Shown here: one piece after another, positions 40,190 to 52,040 of the stretch
Layout of the letters: every line of letters starts with the position of its first letter
How positions within the stretch are numbered: the stretch's first letter is position 1
NCBI GenBank assembly: GCA_030374805.1
Contig: JARGSG010000092.1
Span: 186,001 to 250,000 of the forward strand
DNA: 64,000 bases
Direction of reading: 5' to 3'
DNA from: Gracilaria gracilis
Taxonomy: Eukaryota; Rhodophyta; Florideophyceae; Gracilariales; Gracilariaceae
The notes under the pieces: model-generated
Databases searched by the model: none
Told to the model about the DNA's origin: nothing
Seen by the model: the letters and a program-made list of their open reading frames with translations, nothing else
Position numbers and translations under genes: made by a program

Positions 40190-42292
40190 GCTCAAGAGGG
40201 AGCTCACAGCGGCAGCTCATACGCCAGTTGCAGAAAGCTAGACAGTATCACCGATCTGGAATCTATGGCCTTACAGCTAAAAGGTATGGGTTGGGACTTT
40301 GACGACAACGTGGATGTTGCAAAGCCACAACACACTCCTGCGAATCAGGATGGTACAAGTTCTGGAGCACAACAGACCACAAGCGATACGTCTCCATCAG
40401 AAAGCCTTCCACTCGATCAGCGTGTTACTGATACTTCATACGATGCATTTGTGACGAAAATTGTGGGCAGCTCTGCTCCTAGTCAAAACGGTGCCTGTGA
40501 AAATGTCTCTGCATCCGCTCCCAATTTTTCATATGGCAGCAAATTGGGTCTTGTGAACTCGGCTAACTCAGGGCAGTCTAATGCTTCGATTCACGCTTCA
40601 CTGAATGCAATGAATATCGGGCATAATACAGCTCCCTTACCGGCGAAAACTGTCGGTTTGTTAAAGAAGTGCCGTCTTACTGGGTCGGAAGTGACCAATA
40701 TAGAGAAGATTGATGGCAAGATCGAAAGCTTTTTAGATGTTTCTAATGACTTTTCTTCTTTGTTTCCGTCTTCACCAACAGAAGATAATCTGACATCTGT
40801 CTCTACAGCGTTTGTTGCCCAACGGTCTGAGGGAGCCCACTCACAGGGTTCGCCCTCGTACATTCAGGGCAGGCCTGTACAGCGAACACGTGCATCGTCA
40901 CAACTGCAAGCTGTTTCAAGCGCCCCTCAGTCGGTTCTCAGTGCTACACAGGCATCATATGCGCAAAGTGCTGCTTCCACACAAGATCGTGCATTTCCGC
41001 GGGGGTGGCACCCGCAGTTCACAACTTAGACACTAAGAAACCACGTTATTCTACATCACAAGCTAGTGATGCGGCACGGGCGTCTAATTCATCACAGTCA
41101 TCATCTTCTATACTAAGCCATTCGGTGCCCTCTAAGAGTGCATCGCCTGCTGTTGCTTCAGCTAGCAGTATTCACGCTCCAAGAACGATAGAAGCTTCAA
41201 GCGAAACCCTCTGCTGGTGTGTAACCAGCTCAACCTGTGGCGACAAATCACGCGGTCCCTGGACGAGCGGTTCAACCAGTGAGTAGTCTTCAGACAACTT
41301 CACACACTGTTGCCCATGGATCCCCCGTAATTTCAACTCCTTCTACATCCGCTGTGAATCAGGGAGCCACAACATCCAACGCACAGGTAAATATCTCAAG
41401 TGTTCATGTAGCTAGTAGTTCAGAAAGAGTCAGTGGCCCCGCCGCTAGCACAGGTCAAGGGACGGTGCCCGCGAAGAGAAACAGTCGGTTTCAAGTCAAA
41501 GAAATTCAGAAGGCTCCGACGAAGACCTTTGCGGCCGCAGCATCTGTGGCACCGCTAGCGAATGTAACCGCAAGCGCCCCTCTTCCACCGTCGAGCAATT
41601 GCCCAGCAACGACGAAACAATCAAAAAGCAGATTTGAAATGAAGGATATCGATCAGCGACAAACTTATAGGACAACTACGATCGGTATTTTAGCTGTTGC
41701 AAATGTAACTTCAACCTCTGTCACGCCGATATTGAATTCAAGGCAGATTACACCACTTGTCTCGCCAATACCTGAGATTTCATCATCTCCTGGACAAATT
41801 CTTGCCAAACAATCGTTTTTTCTGTTCTCTGCGTTGTACAGTACGATTCATGCTTTTGCTCAGGGGAATGAGGCGCTGCGAAGGGAATTGGTGTTTCTTA
41901 AAGGAAAAGTTCAGGGTGGTTTCTCTCTCTCTCTCTGATACGGGCGCGGTAGTCTAATTTCTATTTACCGCAGCGCGTTTCTATTGGAAGAAACGCTCTC
42001 TCACCAGAAAACCCAGCACTCTTTCACAGGGTGGTTTCGTACCTCTGCCATCTGTAGTGACCCGCAATCTTTCAGTTCCCGACGCGGTTGTAAAATCTAC
42101 TACACCGATGGCACCGGCTACGGCTTCTCTTCCTCATTCTCCAAGTACATCAGCGGTGTGTTCAACAGTATCCCACAGTCATCAGACTCAGGGTCATCCG
42201 ACTTAGGGTCATCCGACTCACAGTCGTCAGCCCCAGATTCTTCATATCCAATCAACCTACAAATGGCACCAGCCAGGCACGCGCAGAGCTAG
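40190..42292 (+). pseudogene. C-terminal extension of the FRAY-type kinase relic
   Basis: Ser/Ala/Thr-rich frames (40265-41029, 41005-41286, 41237-41938) join through two frameshifts. Near 41490 and 41630 lie KRNSRFQVKEI and KSRFEMKDI. RFx[V/I] peptides are the ligands of the OSR1/SPAK C-terminal domain, and similar RF.V motifs occur in plant FRAY-like tails. A heptad stretch (ALYSTIHAFAQGNEALRREL) precedes a CT dinucleotide run at 41921-41937, which coincides with loss of frame. A last Ser-rich part (41984-42292) contains short SSDSGSSDLGSSDSQSS repeats. 42293-42867 holds nothing I recognise. Confidence 0.55.
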
Positions 42293-42867
42293 AACACTCG
42301 CGACCGAGCCCTTTTCAGTCACAGTCACGGAAAGCAGCCCAAAGCGCGCTGTCAGTGACTCCCAGAGTAGTTGCAGTCTGTACCCTACGAGCTACACCCG
42401 ACGGCGACTCTCACGGGCGTTTCGCCACTACGCTACGCTACTCTAGCCGACGACCATGCCTTTAAAAAAGCGGAAAACTTGTTGGACATCTTTCAATGAC
42501 AACCTCGGAGCGCGGGACCAAGGGTGACTGTCACTTTCAACTTGAGGGTGTAGTACAAGCTTGCAAGCTATTCAATAGTTCGTCACGATCTCCTTCCAGC
42601 TGCCAGTCTCCATGGGTTCCAAGCCGCGTCAGATTATGGCGACATCAGCTCCGCCTTCCAAATATCGTCTACCCAGATCACTCCGCGTCTTTTCAGAACG
42701 GTCCGTGCCGAATGGTATCTGTTTAAGGCCAGACTACTTCGTCGTCGACCTTGGAAGATACCATAGGTTCTCATCGTTTCGTGCATTGTCTGTTTGATTC
42801 TATTGCTTCGCGTTTCAAACGTCCACTATTCTAGGCTACGATTCCGAGAACCGCGCCGAGAGATGAT

Positions 42868-44658
42868 ATGACACACAGAGTACACGCTTTCGTTTCTCGT
42901 CCGAAAGGCTTTGAGGAAGTCTCCAATCGTCGTCGGTCTTGGTTACATGCAGAATTTGGAGCACGCCATGGTCTTCATGTTGAAGCCTTTCTTAATGAGG
43001 TTAATAAGTTTCTCGAAGAGTATATGCGCGCAACAAAGAGTTCCATTCGAGCGTTTTTTGTAGCTGCGTTTGAGGCAGAACCGTTAATGGCAAAGCCTTT
43101 GAACAGCATCAGTGCCCTGAAAGCCACAAAGACAGTACACTTTGACGTCTTCACTCAAATGGTGCCTGCAGCTACTAATAGCACAGAAGATGTATCTTTT
43201 CGAGCTCCTAGCTCATCAACAGTAGTTGGGAAACCCATTGACGTTCGCAGTTTCGCTCTCAAAGATTATATCGATGGTACCACATATCCGTAGGAGGAAA
43301 GCGGGAATGACATATCCAGGATGAACCTTGCAATAGTAAGTGGCAATCTTGGAACTGTTGTCGTGCGCTTTAACGTTTTGGCGTTCCAGAGGACTTACTG
43401 GTGTCTCGCATTACTCGAAGCTTTGGACCCTGCTGGAGTCATGTGCAAGAAAATTGATCAACTCATTATCAACTTCGAGCGAACATATCTTAATAAGAAC
43501 CCGCAGAGATCTGACCTCTATGACCGCGAGGTAGTCCGAGATAGGGATCATATCATACCACCAACACGCTCATCGGAACTACACCCACGAAACGGCTTCC
43601 AAGGTATATTGAAACTAGCCAGAGAAATCAGATGTGTGGAAGGTTATCGCACTGTTGTTGACGTCCTTGGCCAAAGTAGTAACAGGGTTTATCCAAATAT
43701 ATTGTCTGAAAGATAAGTGCAATACGCCGTTCTGGACGACAAACTCACTTTTGATGAAAGAGCTGGCACACAAACTGAAACTTTGATGACTGCCGTTCCC
43801 CAAGACAGATTGACCATTTTCACAAACGCTGCTAGAAATGAAGATTAATGAAAAGCGGCACGTGGGCGGAAAGTTGCAGTTGTTCAGCCGAACAAACCGG
43901 AGTTGGAATAGTGACTGTCTTTGATGCAATCATGGAGTCTCTTGGTAAGTGCTCGAGAAAGCAGGGACCGCGCAATGAAAGATAATCTCGAAATCAAATG
44001 GCTTTCTGTGTTAGACGACGATACGTTTGTATTTCCTGGGGGATTAAGGGAGTACCTAACAATGTTGGACCATCGCATGATATTTTGGGGTGAATCCGGC
44101 GACCAAGCGCGTATTGGCAATGGTGACAGCGGAATGTTGGCACATTGGCTTGGCAGCGTGAACAAGAAATTCGGAGGGCTCACTGCTATATGCAGAATGA
44201 AGAAGTTTCTCTGAATCTTGAGGGGAAGCGTGTGGAGTACAGCATCATTGATGTATTGAATGGTTGCAAGGTTATGAAGAAAGTATCGCATATGTGTGAG
44301 GATGCGTTCTGCGGCATGGGATGTCCGGCCGTGCCACAGGGAGGAGCAATATTTTATCAAGAGCACAGACTTTGCGCCCGCATATTGAACAATGCCAGTG
44401 TGAGACGACGAGCCTGTGTAAGAATTGCGGATCGCAGCGGCTCTACATGTGTGTGAATCCTTACGCACATCTCGCTCGAACACTGTTAATGCGGGGAGTA
44501 TGTCGAGCTTCATGGAAGCTTGAAAATCTGTTAAACGTACCGTTTGCGTTGACGTATCATGGAATTAATCGGTATCGCGGGACTGCTCTGGCAGCTTTTG
44601 CAGCGGTTACCCTGCCCAGTGCAATCATGTTACCTGCCCCCCCTCCGTCAACAAACGT
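42868..44658 (+). pseudogene. Fringe-like GT31 glycosyltransferase relic
   Basis: One frame from 42868 to 43848 with stops at 43291 and 43714, then a shift. The second part after 43714 (YAVLDDKLTFDERAGTQTE, DRLTIFTNAARNED) fits the GT31 start, where a strand is followed by R..a...TW. Later KWLSVLDDDTFVFPGGLREY (about 44003) carries the DDD metal/UDP-sugar motif, followed by WGESGD and GDSGMLAHWLG. A third frame has WKLENLLNVPFALTYHGINR (about 44515), like the FH...L..P...TYH end. The first 140 codons (MTHRVHAFVSRPKG...) are unrecognised and may be a stem region or another gene. Such enzymes normally act in the Golgi. Confidence 0.55.
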
Positions 44659-44712
44659 TCTTCTCACCTCACCCTAATTGCGGATAGTTGCAAAACTGTC
44701 AGCTGGATTTGA

Positions 44713-45174
44713 ATGTTGACCGCTGAACCACCGGAAACGCAAGATGAGTCTTCCCTCACATGCCCGTTGGAAGAAGTACCTACGTCTGACGTTATGGACA
44801 GGATCACCGCTGGTGGTCGTCCATTACAAGCAACCATAAATCACTTTCGTGCCGCATGGTAAAAGAAACCTCAGATGTTCATGGTTGCTTATCGGGCATC
44901 CCATGTATCTCCTGTGGAGCCAACCAAAGCATGGGATAACTTCTGCACCTTTGTAACTCACATGACACGATGCTCGGTGAATTATTTGAATTGCTATGGT
45001 GCGCGAATCTGAGAATGGATGGCTTCGAGACGTGACAGGTCATTATTGTTTGTCCTCCAGATGTACGGGAAAGATTGGCATCTAAGAGAGAATCGCTCAG
45101 CAACGGTGAGTGATGACGAAGAAGATGACAGTTACAAGGAAGAGCACAGTGGTTCTTCACCTGTGAGTGTTTAA
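44713..45174 (+). pseudogene. Unrecognised relic with two stops
   Basis: 154 codons from ATG to TAA, interrupted by TAA (about 44860) and TGA (about 45010). It begins MLTAEPPETQDESSLTCPLE and ends in an acidic tail (DDEEDDSYKEEHSGSSP). Composition and the single shared frame argue for former coding. No family recognised. Confidence 0.4.
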
Positions 45175-46404
45175 CAAGCATCGACCGGGACACCGGTGCA
45201 AGAGCATCGCACTTCGGTACGATGAATAAAAAGAAGAAAGGGTAGAAGGAGGTCGATGAGATTTACGTGCCAAGGTTGAAGTTGCAGTAACTGGAAATGC
45301 CAGAACGAGTGAACGAAGCCTTTGAAGTTGGGACAAGGCGATCACAGTATCGAAATGTAATTGGTTCAATCGCGTGACCTCTATCAGCCAATCATCATTG
45401 CACATTGCACATATTCGTGTAACTCACAGACCCAATCACAGGGACTCCTCTCCGATGACCTTGCCGTACTAGAAGAACTGTAGAGATGATGGCTGAAAGC
45501 TCGTAGACTTTGCGCGCTGCCGTTAGCAGAAGATCCTTGTTTCTGGTGCCTCTCCATGTCCGTCGCCACTGATAATCATTTCAAGAAACGTCCGCTTCAA
45601 GGAAAACAGCATACCGTAAACTTCCGGTTTTCGGGCTCTCAAAAAGAGCGCTTGCGGTACAGATATCGCTCCTTTCGAACCCCTCCATTTATCCTTTGTC
45701 TACAGTTCTTTGCTCCTCACCGCCTCAGTATTTCTGGAATGGTCCTTGCTCGCAACTTCAGTCTCTCTATGCCCGTCCGCATCTGTGCAGTGATCTACAT
45801 CATCGAAGAAGACCTTAATCCTTCGGCACAAATGGTTCTCTGCGTTTCCCACAGTGTCAGTGTCTTTCCACAGTTCGGGTACACCTGCCTTCATTCGTAT
45901 TCCAAATCTCACCAAAAAGCCTTTCGCCTATTACTGGAAACAATGCAGCTAACGGCACCCATGTTGATCCATCTCCGCTCCATTCTTCACGTTCAATGCA
46001 GAAATCATTAAGCCATATTTTGCATTCTATCTCACAACCACTTGTCACGCCATTTTTTAGTGAATTTGGGTGACTCGCTCGACCACTTGAGCTCGTTGAA
46101 TGCTTGCAATGTACCTCTCGTTTTCTTCTGTCTACCAGTGCATATCATGTGCAGATATTATTTTCGAATGCAATCTTCGGGAATTGGTGATTAATAGTTC
46201 AAAGTTTTGAATACGCTTCAACCATTTGGACTTGACGCACTTGGTCTGCATAGAGTTATGCCAAAATCTACCTCAGCATCTGCGTTCTCTTAAGTAAGAG
46301 TGTCTCTTTTGCACTGCGGGGAATAATGGGCCACTAACATTACGTACGCTATTTATCATGGTCCAGTACGGTGCGACTGATACGTGACTACTCATATTTG
46401 TGTA
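45175..46404. other. No supported gene
   Basis: Overlapping short frames occur on both strands at 45556-46048. The minus-strand one (MTSGCEIECKIWLNDF, STWVPLAALFPVIGERL) looks slightly more protein-like and would need a frameshift to continue. I do not call it a gene. Confidence 0.35.
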
Positions 46405-46850
46405 CCCTGTGTACGAGAAAACCAGAAACGATGGGGATGGGGATGACGTTGCCTTCCATACAACTGAAAGATTGGGCTGCTACATGCCGCAAATCGTCCC
46501 AACACATCTGCCTTACCATTCATCGTACGTTCTCTATCACAGAAATTCTGCTTCTTTCACAAAGACAACGGCTTCGTGGTGAAGACGAATGATTGATATC
46601 ATCTTTCTTTCCATCTTTTTGTCGCGTCGCAGGTCATTGGATACCACGTAAGAACGCTCCGTTACGCTACTTGTTGTTGCTTTAGTTTGTCTTATTTATC
46701 GTACGCAAGTGAATCCAAAGAAATCGCATTTCGTCAGGCTTAGGTGGGTTGTTTTTGAACCTCACGGGCGCTTCTAGTTTGGAACATTCAAGGTAATGTT
46801 GATTGCTCACAATCGCTTTTGGAGTATCTCAAGGATACTTACACTGGCGC

Positions 46851-48116
46851 TTATCCTGTTTTGACTCTCTTAGTTTTGTGGTTGGTTGCGTTGCGAGACC
46901 TTTCGATGCTTCCGCTTTGCAGAACGGCAGTGTTAAGTTTTTCTCCGCCTGGAAATGGCTCCGCATCGCCATTCCTCTTTCTATGCCGAACGAAGGAGAT
47001 GATATCTTTCAAGTCCCCCACTTCAAATGATGAAAGTGGTTCCCTTGCCTTCGACGGTTTTGAAACTTTACCTTTCTTACGCAGCACCTTAGTTTGGTGG
47101 CTGATTCGTTCAACTTCATGCAATTTATCTTGATTCGCAGTGATCTTTGTGGAGTCTTCATCAGAGCTCAAATTTCCTGTATCCGCTTTATCGCTATGTT
47201 CAATTTCATAACGGGACTCAACTCTGCTTGCGAAGTTTTTGCCGCTATCCACTATCTCCTGATCCATAGTACGATTCTGGTTTGCGTCCATTCCTGTCTT
47301 GTTCAAGGCTTTCTCACTTCTGGCATTTTGAGGACTCTTAGGTCTCGTACGTCGAGATGAAATATCTCGAACTCTCATTACTGCCGGCTCACAGTCGTCT
47401 AACTCAAGAGCATTCTTCATTCGTCGGAGCAGTACAGTGTTATCGTTGATTGTAATGTCGTTTCCAATTTCCGACTTGTTACCAAAAATATCTTTAGCCT
47501 CTGCTCCCTTCACACCATGAGGAACTTCACATGAGTTAAGCTTCAGAGTGTCTTCCGTTTTCCTAACCACCCGTCTTGCTGTTCTTTGAATTGCGTAGGT
47601 ACGTTGTTCTGCGACCATCCTGATAGCCCAATGGTTGGAGGTCTGCGAGAACACGGCCAGCTCCGGCACTCGGGCAGCTTCTTGGATTACGTTCTCGCTA
47701 TTTCTCTGTTCCGTTTTACAGATCTCGTTCCATCGCTTTACCTGCCACCCATCATCCAGACGCAACCTCATTATCGCTTCAATGGCTTTCATCGCTTCCG
47801 TATTCGACTTGGTATCAGACAATTCGGACGGAAACTGCAAGTACGTGGGTCCTGGAACTCCGTTGCTCTTTTCAGCACTCTCTCTCATCTGACGGTTTCT
47901 CTTTTCAATCTCCTCTCTGAGAATCCGCGAAACATTTGCGCTGCGTCTCGTATCCTTTCCTTGAATGGGTCGGGTGATTGGCTCCAGTTTTGGGGTCGGA
48001 ACAATCATGGAGAGCCGTTCCATAACAAACTCGCGGAGATGTTTCAACTCGGTTTGTTGTTCTTCCAGCTTGGTCAACACCAAGGCCTGAAACTGACGGG
48101 TACTCAAGTAGTTCAC
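46851..48116 (-). CDS. Accessory ORF of TE1, 421 aa
   Basis: An intact 421-codon frame divergent from the transposase, about 415 bp away. It is charged and mostly helical, starting MNYLSTRQFQALVLTKLEEQ, with Lys/Arg clusters near the C-terminus (LRKKGKVSKPSKAREP, HKTKRVKTG) suiting nuclear or DNA binding. No family recognised. A stretch NHWAIRMVAEQRTYAIQR resembles NSWIATEFIKEAMQR in the corresponding ORF of TE2, which is weak but similarly placed. It could be a second transposition protein. Confidence 0.45.
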   Translation of the reverse strand: MNYLSTRQFQALVLTKLEEQQTELKHLREFVMERLSMIVPTPKLEPITRPIQGKDTRRSANVSRILREEIEKRNRQMRESAEKSNGVPGPTYLQFPSELSDTKSNTEAMKAIEAIMRLRLDDGWQVKRWNEICKTEQRNSENVIQEAARVPELAVFSQTSNHWAIRMVAEQRTYAIQRTARRVVRKTEDTLKLNSCEVPHGVKGAEAKDIFGNKSEIGNDITINDNTVLLRRMKNALELDDCEPAVMRVRDISSRRTRPKSPQNARSEKALNKTGMDANQNRTMDQEIVDSGKNFASRVESRYEIEHSDKADTGNLSSDEDSTKITANQDKLHEVERISHQTKVLRKKGKVSKPSKAREPLSSFEVGDLKDIISFVRHRKRNGDAEPFPGGEKLNTAVLQSGSIERSRNATNHKTKRVKTG

Positions 48117-48530
48117 GGGAATTTGAGGGGGGTGTATAGGCGAAGAAGCCGATACAGGTGTTTCAGTAACTAAGGAAAGAGCCTCGGAGTGGGAGCAAGA
48201 AGGCTGCTTAGATTTACGCTGTGGAGCATAAAGGTGGTTCAGCTGTTCACCGTTCCCGATAACTTTCGTTCAAGCAAGAACTTTTCGCTTCACCTCATCT
48301 GCCACCGCCAACATTTCCACGAAAAATGTCATTACCTTTTCGCTTCAAGTACATTCGGCTGAGCTGCTGCATCTTAACAATGGACTGATCTCAGACTTCC
48401 ACGTTCTGCAATTGATCTCAAAGGTAAATTTATGTACTTCTTCTTGAGGTGCCATTCTTGCAAGAGGCCTCTCGTAATGGCAGAGTAAGCTATCCTGGCC
48501 ATTCCGGCTTCCTTTCGAAAAACGCGATAC

Positions 48531-51500
48531 GTGTGCCCACCATGGTATAGATGCAAATGTGTGCTTGGCAAGCCCGTATGCAGGAGTACAATGCTGGCAC
48601 ATCGAAGGGCAGCAAACAGGAGGCAGACGCACCATGGTCTCTCTTTGTGTAGATGGGGACCCAAAGTTCCAACCGGACTAAGTCAATACACATTTCAAAG
48701 TACAGTTCCGACTGAGGCAGACATTCAACCCAACACAAATCTAGAGAACAACAGATTGAAACAAACCCACCAACACGACACTGCAACTCTTCCGCTTCCA
48801 TCTGGTCTGAGTTCAATACCTCCGGTACAAGATAGAAACAATTTAGAGTCACAGTTTGCTTCTATGGGGAATCTGCATAGTTTGTTGACTGGAGAAGGAA
48901 ACGGTGTTGATGATAATGATCCATCTCCAGCAACGAAGAGTCCGAACTCTCTTCAGGACAGTGAGAATGGGGTCGAATCTGGCGGTCATGACACTATTGA
49001 AGCGGTAGGCAGTTCAGACGTATATGAGGGCCACGAAATTGAGCACAATCACTCATCATCGGGGTCCGATAACAGCGATGAATATATGACCGAGGAGAGA
49101 GCCATCCAAGTAGGTAGAAGAAGACGGTATGAGGCGCTTCAGTGGCTGAATGAAAACGAGGAATGGTTTAACTTCAGTGAATCTTGGACGATTCAGAAAG
49201 CTTGGATGGATAAGATCATGCAAATGATCCACGCCCCTTTGAAGACATGGAGACAATTAGAAGAGAACGTATTACACTTCTCCGGCATACAACATGCTTT
49301 CCGAAAGTACAGAGTCTGCTCCCAACATATGGCAATGGTATCTTAGACATAATTGTGCGTAAGAACTCTCTCATTGCGCGGAGTGTGGCCGTACGTACTC
49401 CACTTTTACCCACCATTTGTTTCTTGAGTATCGATACATTCTATTGCGACCACGACTGGAACGCATAGTAGGAGAGAAATTACTTTGCGAAGAGCTCTAC
49501 AAATACAGACGTACAATAAGAACGGACACTTTGTGGCTTCCTGACTTCTATGATGGGGCTCAGTTCCGGAGGCTTGCTGATCTGTACGGGGGAGTTCAAC
49601 GTATGCAGAATGACACATTCATTGGGATTAGTGCGGACGGATTCCAGCCGTTTAAGAACAGGAGAGAAGATCTCTGGGTTCTGGCTGCCATCAACTTCAA
49701 CCTTCCTCCACAGCAACGATACAAACTGCAAAATGTGCTTCCTCTCAGGTTTATTCCAGGACCTCGACAACCTTCAAATATTCAGTTCTTCCTCATCCCG
49801 TTAGTCGATGAGATGCTGTCAATGCGCAAGGATGGATTTACATTCACGTTTCCTGATGGAGTCGAGAAAAAGGTTAGAGTGCATATTATTTACTTCTCTG
49901 GTGACCAACCGGCGGTGGCAAAGGTTCAGGTCTTGCAGGTCACTGTGCAGCGCGCCCTCGTCGTGACTGCAATAGTGAAGGAGTGTAAGGGAGCTCAAAA
50001 GCCGGCGGAAAGCACTACTATTACCCTACAAAAGTGAGAAAGCCGGACGGTCGATTGAAAACTCTTTTAGATCCACAGAAACTACCACTACGTTCATCTG
50101 ACAAAACGATATTGGTCATCAGTACCCTGAACAGCAGTTCGGCGAACGAAAGAAGGTGCATCCGGAAGGAAAGTGGAATCAGCAGTGGTCCAGTACTTTA
50201 TCAGTTACCAGGAGCAAACCCGTCTTCACATGAACCAACGAATGGTCCCTACTCATTCTTCTCTTACGATGCAATGCATCTGTTTTACAACATACAGAAA
50301 GGTCTTTTGACAACCTTTACCACAGAAAAGGGTCATGGTTACTCTCTCAGTGGAGAATGGGTGACATGTTTGGATAGGGGGCTGCAGAGATGGGCTTCGT
50401 CTATTCCAGGAGCAGTAAGCCCCAAACCGAAACTAATAGAAGAGTATCAGAGGTGGAAAGCGGCTGATCACAAGGTCTTTACGCTCCTGTTTAGCACAAT
50501 TATTCTCGATGGTGTTCTAGATAAGAAGTACGTAGTCGGTATTGGTACTCTTGCAGAGCTCATGGATGTGTGCTTCAGATCTACGGTTGCGCAAAGTGAC
50601 GCTGAATATCTGCATCAGCTAAGTGTGGAGTTCGTCAATCACTACGAGCGCCACTACTACGCATACGATCCAAGAAGGTTGTGGCTTTGTAACTCGGTCT
50701 ATCACACACTAGTTCACCTGCACTCTTCTAAATTAGAGAACAGTGAAAGGGGTCTCGCAGTACTGGACAGAGGGTTATATTGGATGGGTGAATCAACGGT
50801 CGAATGCACGTTTTCAGGTAGCTACTTCAATGTTCAACTTTTCATTTTTCGCAGAGGCGTTCAAGGCTTTCTACAAGAAGCCACTCTATCTTCGAGATGA
50901 AAAGGTTGAAAAACTGGTGTCACAAAGGGGCTTCATTTGCTTGGGACCGAGTACTGCATTCCTAAACCAAAACAGCGCAAACGAGCTGAGACGCATAAGG
51001 AAACTACTGGCAGACTACTTCCGTCGAAAGTACTCCTCACATGCGGTAGAAGAGAAAGTCTCAGTGCAGGATGCAAAGCGAATGGCAGACTCGGTGGTCA
51101 GCATAGTACTGCACTCCCGATTCCAGTTTCTCAGCGATGATGGGATACAGACAGCAAAAGTTTATAGGGATGGGCACGAGACGGCGAGCACACTTTGCGG
51201 CCGTGGAGATGGACGAAACCACTGAAAAATGTGTTGATGTCTACTACGGACGTGTCCTGAAGATTATAAAGTTTGAAGTGGAATGGTATCCTTCATCTCT
51301 ATCGGACAAACACAGTTTTACTACATCTCATCAAGTGCTTCTCTTGAATTGGGGGTTGAATCTGGAGGTTGGAAAGCAGAAGCAGATCTACAGACCGGGA
51401 ACGACGAACAACGTTTTTCAAAGCAAAAGAGTCGAGGATGTTGAGATCATTCGAAGGTTAATCGGTGTCGTAGAGCACAAGGCGTATGTGAAGGATGCTG

Positions 51501-51628
51501 ATTCTTGGTTCAACGGTACAGGGGTGTACTTTATAGACCCCTATCTTCGTTGTCATGGGTTGCTTGATGACGGTTGCGTTCATGAAGATGACTTGAATCT
51601 CTCATTGACGGGACCGAAGACCAATTGA
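48531..51628 (+). pseudogene. TNP2/Plavaka-like transposase of TE1, frameshifted
   Basis: It covers five successive frames. After an acidic N-terminal part (48531-49346) come CAECGRT (49370), DFYDGAQFRRLADLYGG (49540), IGISADGFQPFKNRR (49625), FNLPPQQRYKLQN (49695), FIPGPRQPSNIQFFLIPLVD (49750) and FSGDQPAVAKVQ (49900). A frameshift moves GHCAARPRRDC and KHYYYPT out of frame. The frame from 50034 has YSFFSYDAMHLFYNIQKGL and FVNHYERHYYAYD. The frame from 50743 has the YIGWVNQRSNARF part. The frame 51137-51628 is the C-terminus. These are the ordered landmarks of TNP2/Plavaka transposases (DG.pf, NLPP..R.K, PGP..P, F...D.MH). Damage is by frameshift, so it cannot make transposase as it stands. 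Confidence 0.85.
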
Positions 51629-51820
51629 TCTCGTCGGAGCTGGTTCCCTTAGCGCGTACTTCACCGCGAGAATAAAATGACAGACGAGTCGGCTCCTCAT
51701 ATACGATTTCAAACAGAATTGATGCGCCCGAGTAACTAGCAATCAGCGGTATGCGATGTATTAGTAAATAGCGGTAATCGCGGCTGACCTACTATTTGAA
51801 CGGAGCTGGTCGTCACAGGG

Positions 51821-52040
51821 TGTCAAAAAATGTTCATAGGCTTGTACAAAAGTGAGTACGAAGCAGTCATCGGCATCGGAATATACCGCTTATTACTATA
51901 TTTTGAGTTATGCAGTACAGTAAAAATACCCACTTTTTACCTTACATAAAATGTGTCAAATTCTGTTAGGGTTTGTGACAGGCTTTTAGGAGTGTCAATC
52001 TTACCATTCCACTTGGAGGCAACGACAACGGCTCTGATAC
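51821..52040. other. Spacer, no feature recognised
   Basis: Short non-coding stretch between the presumed right end of TE1 and the minisatellite. Confidence 0.4.

Larger units (their letters stand above)
46405..51820 (+). mobile_element. TE1: candidate CACTA-type element
   Basis: It contains the divergent accessory ORF and a TNP2-like transposase. The right end, 51813-51820, is TCACAGGG, the same eight bases that end TE2. A possible left end is CCCTGTGTACGAG at 46405, resembling the inverse of the right end (CCCTGTGACGACC) with one inserted base. Flanking triplets do not match, so the limits are tentative. Confidence 0.4.

Noticed and set aside
45556-46011. 151-codon plus-strand frame
   Set aside because: Cys/Phe/His-rich composition typical of antisense reading; the opposite strand is at least as plausible and neither is supported.
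46405-46425. Firm left terminus of TE1
   Set aside because: CCCTGTGTACGAG needs an inserted base to match the right end and the flanking triplets differ; kept only as a candidate.
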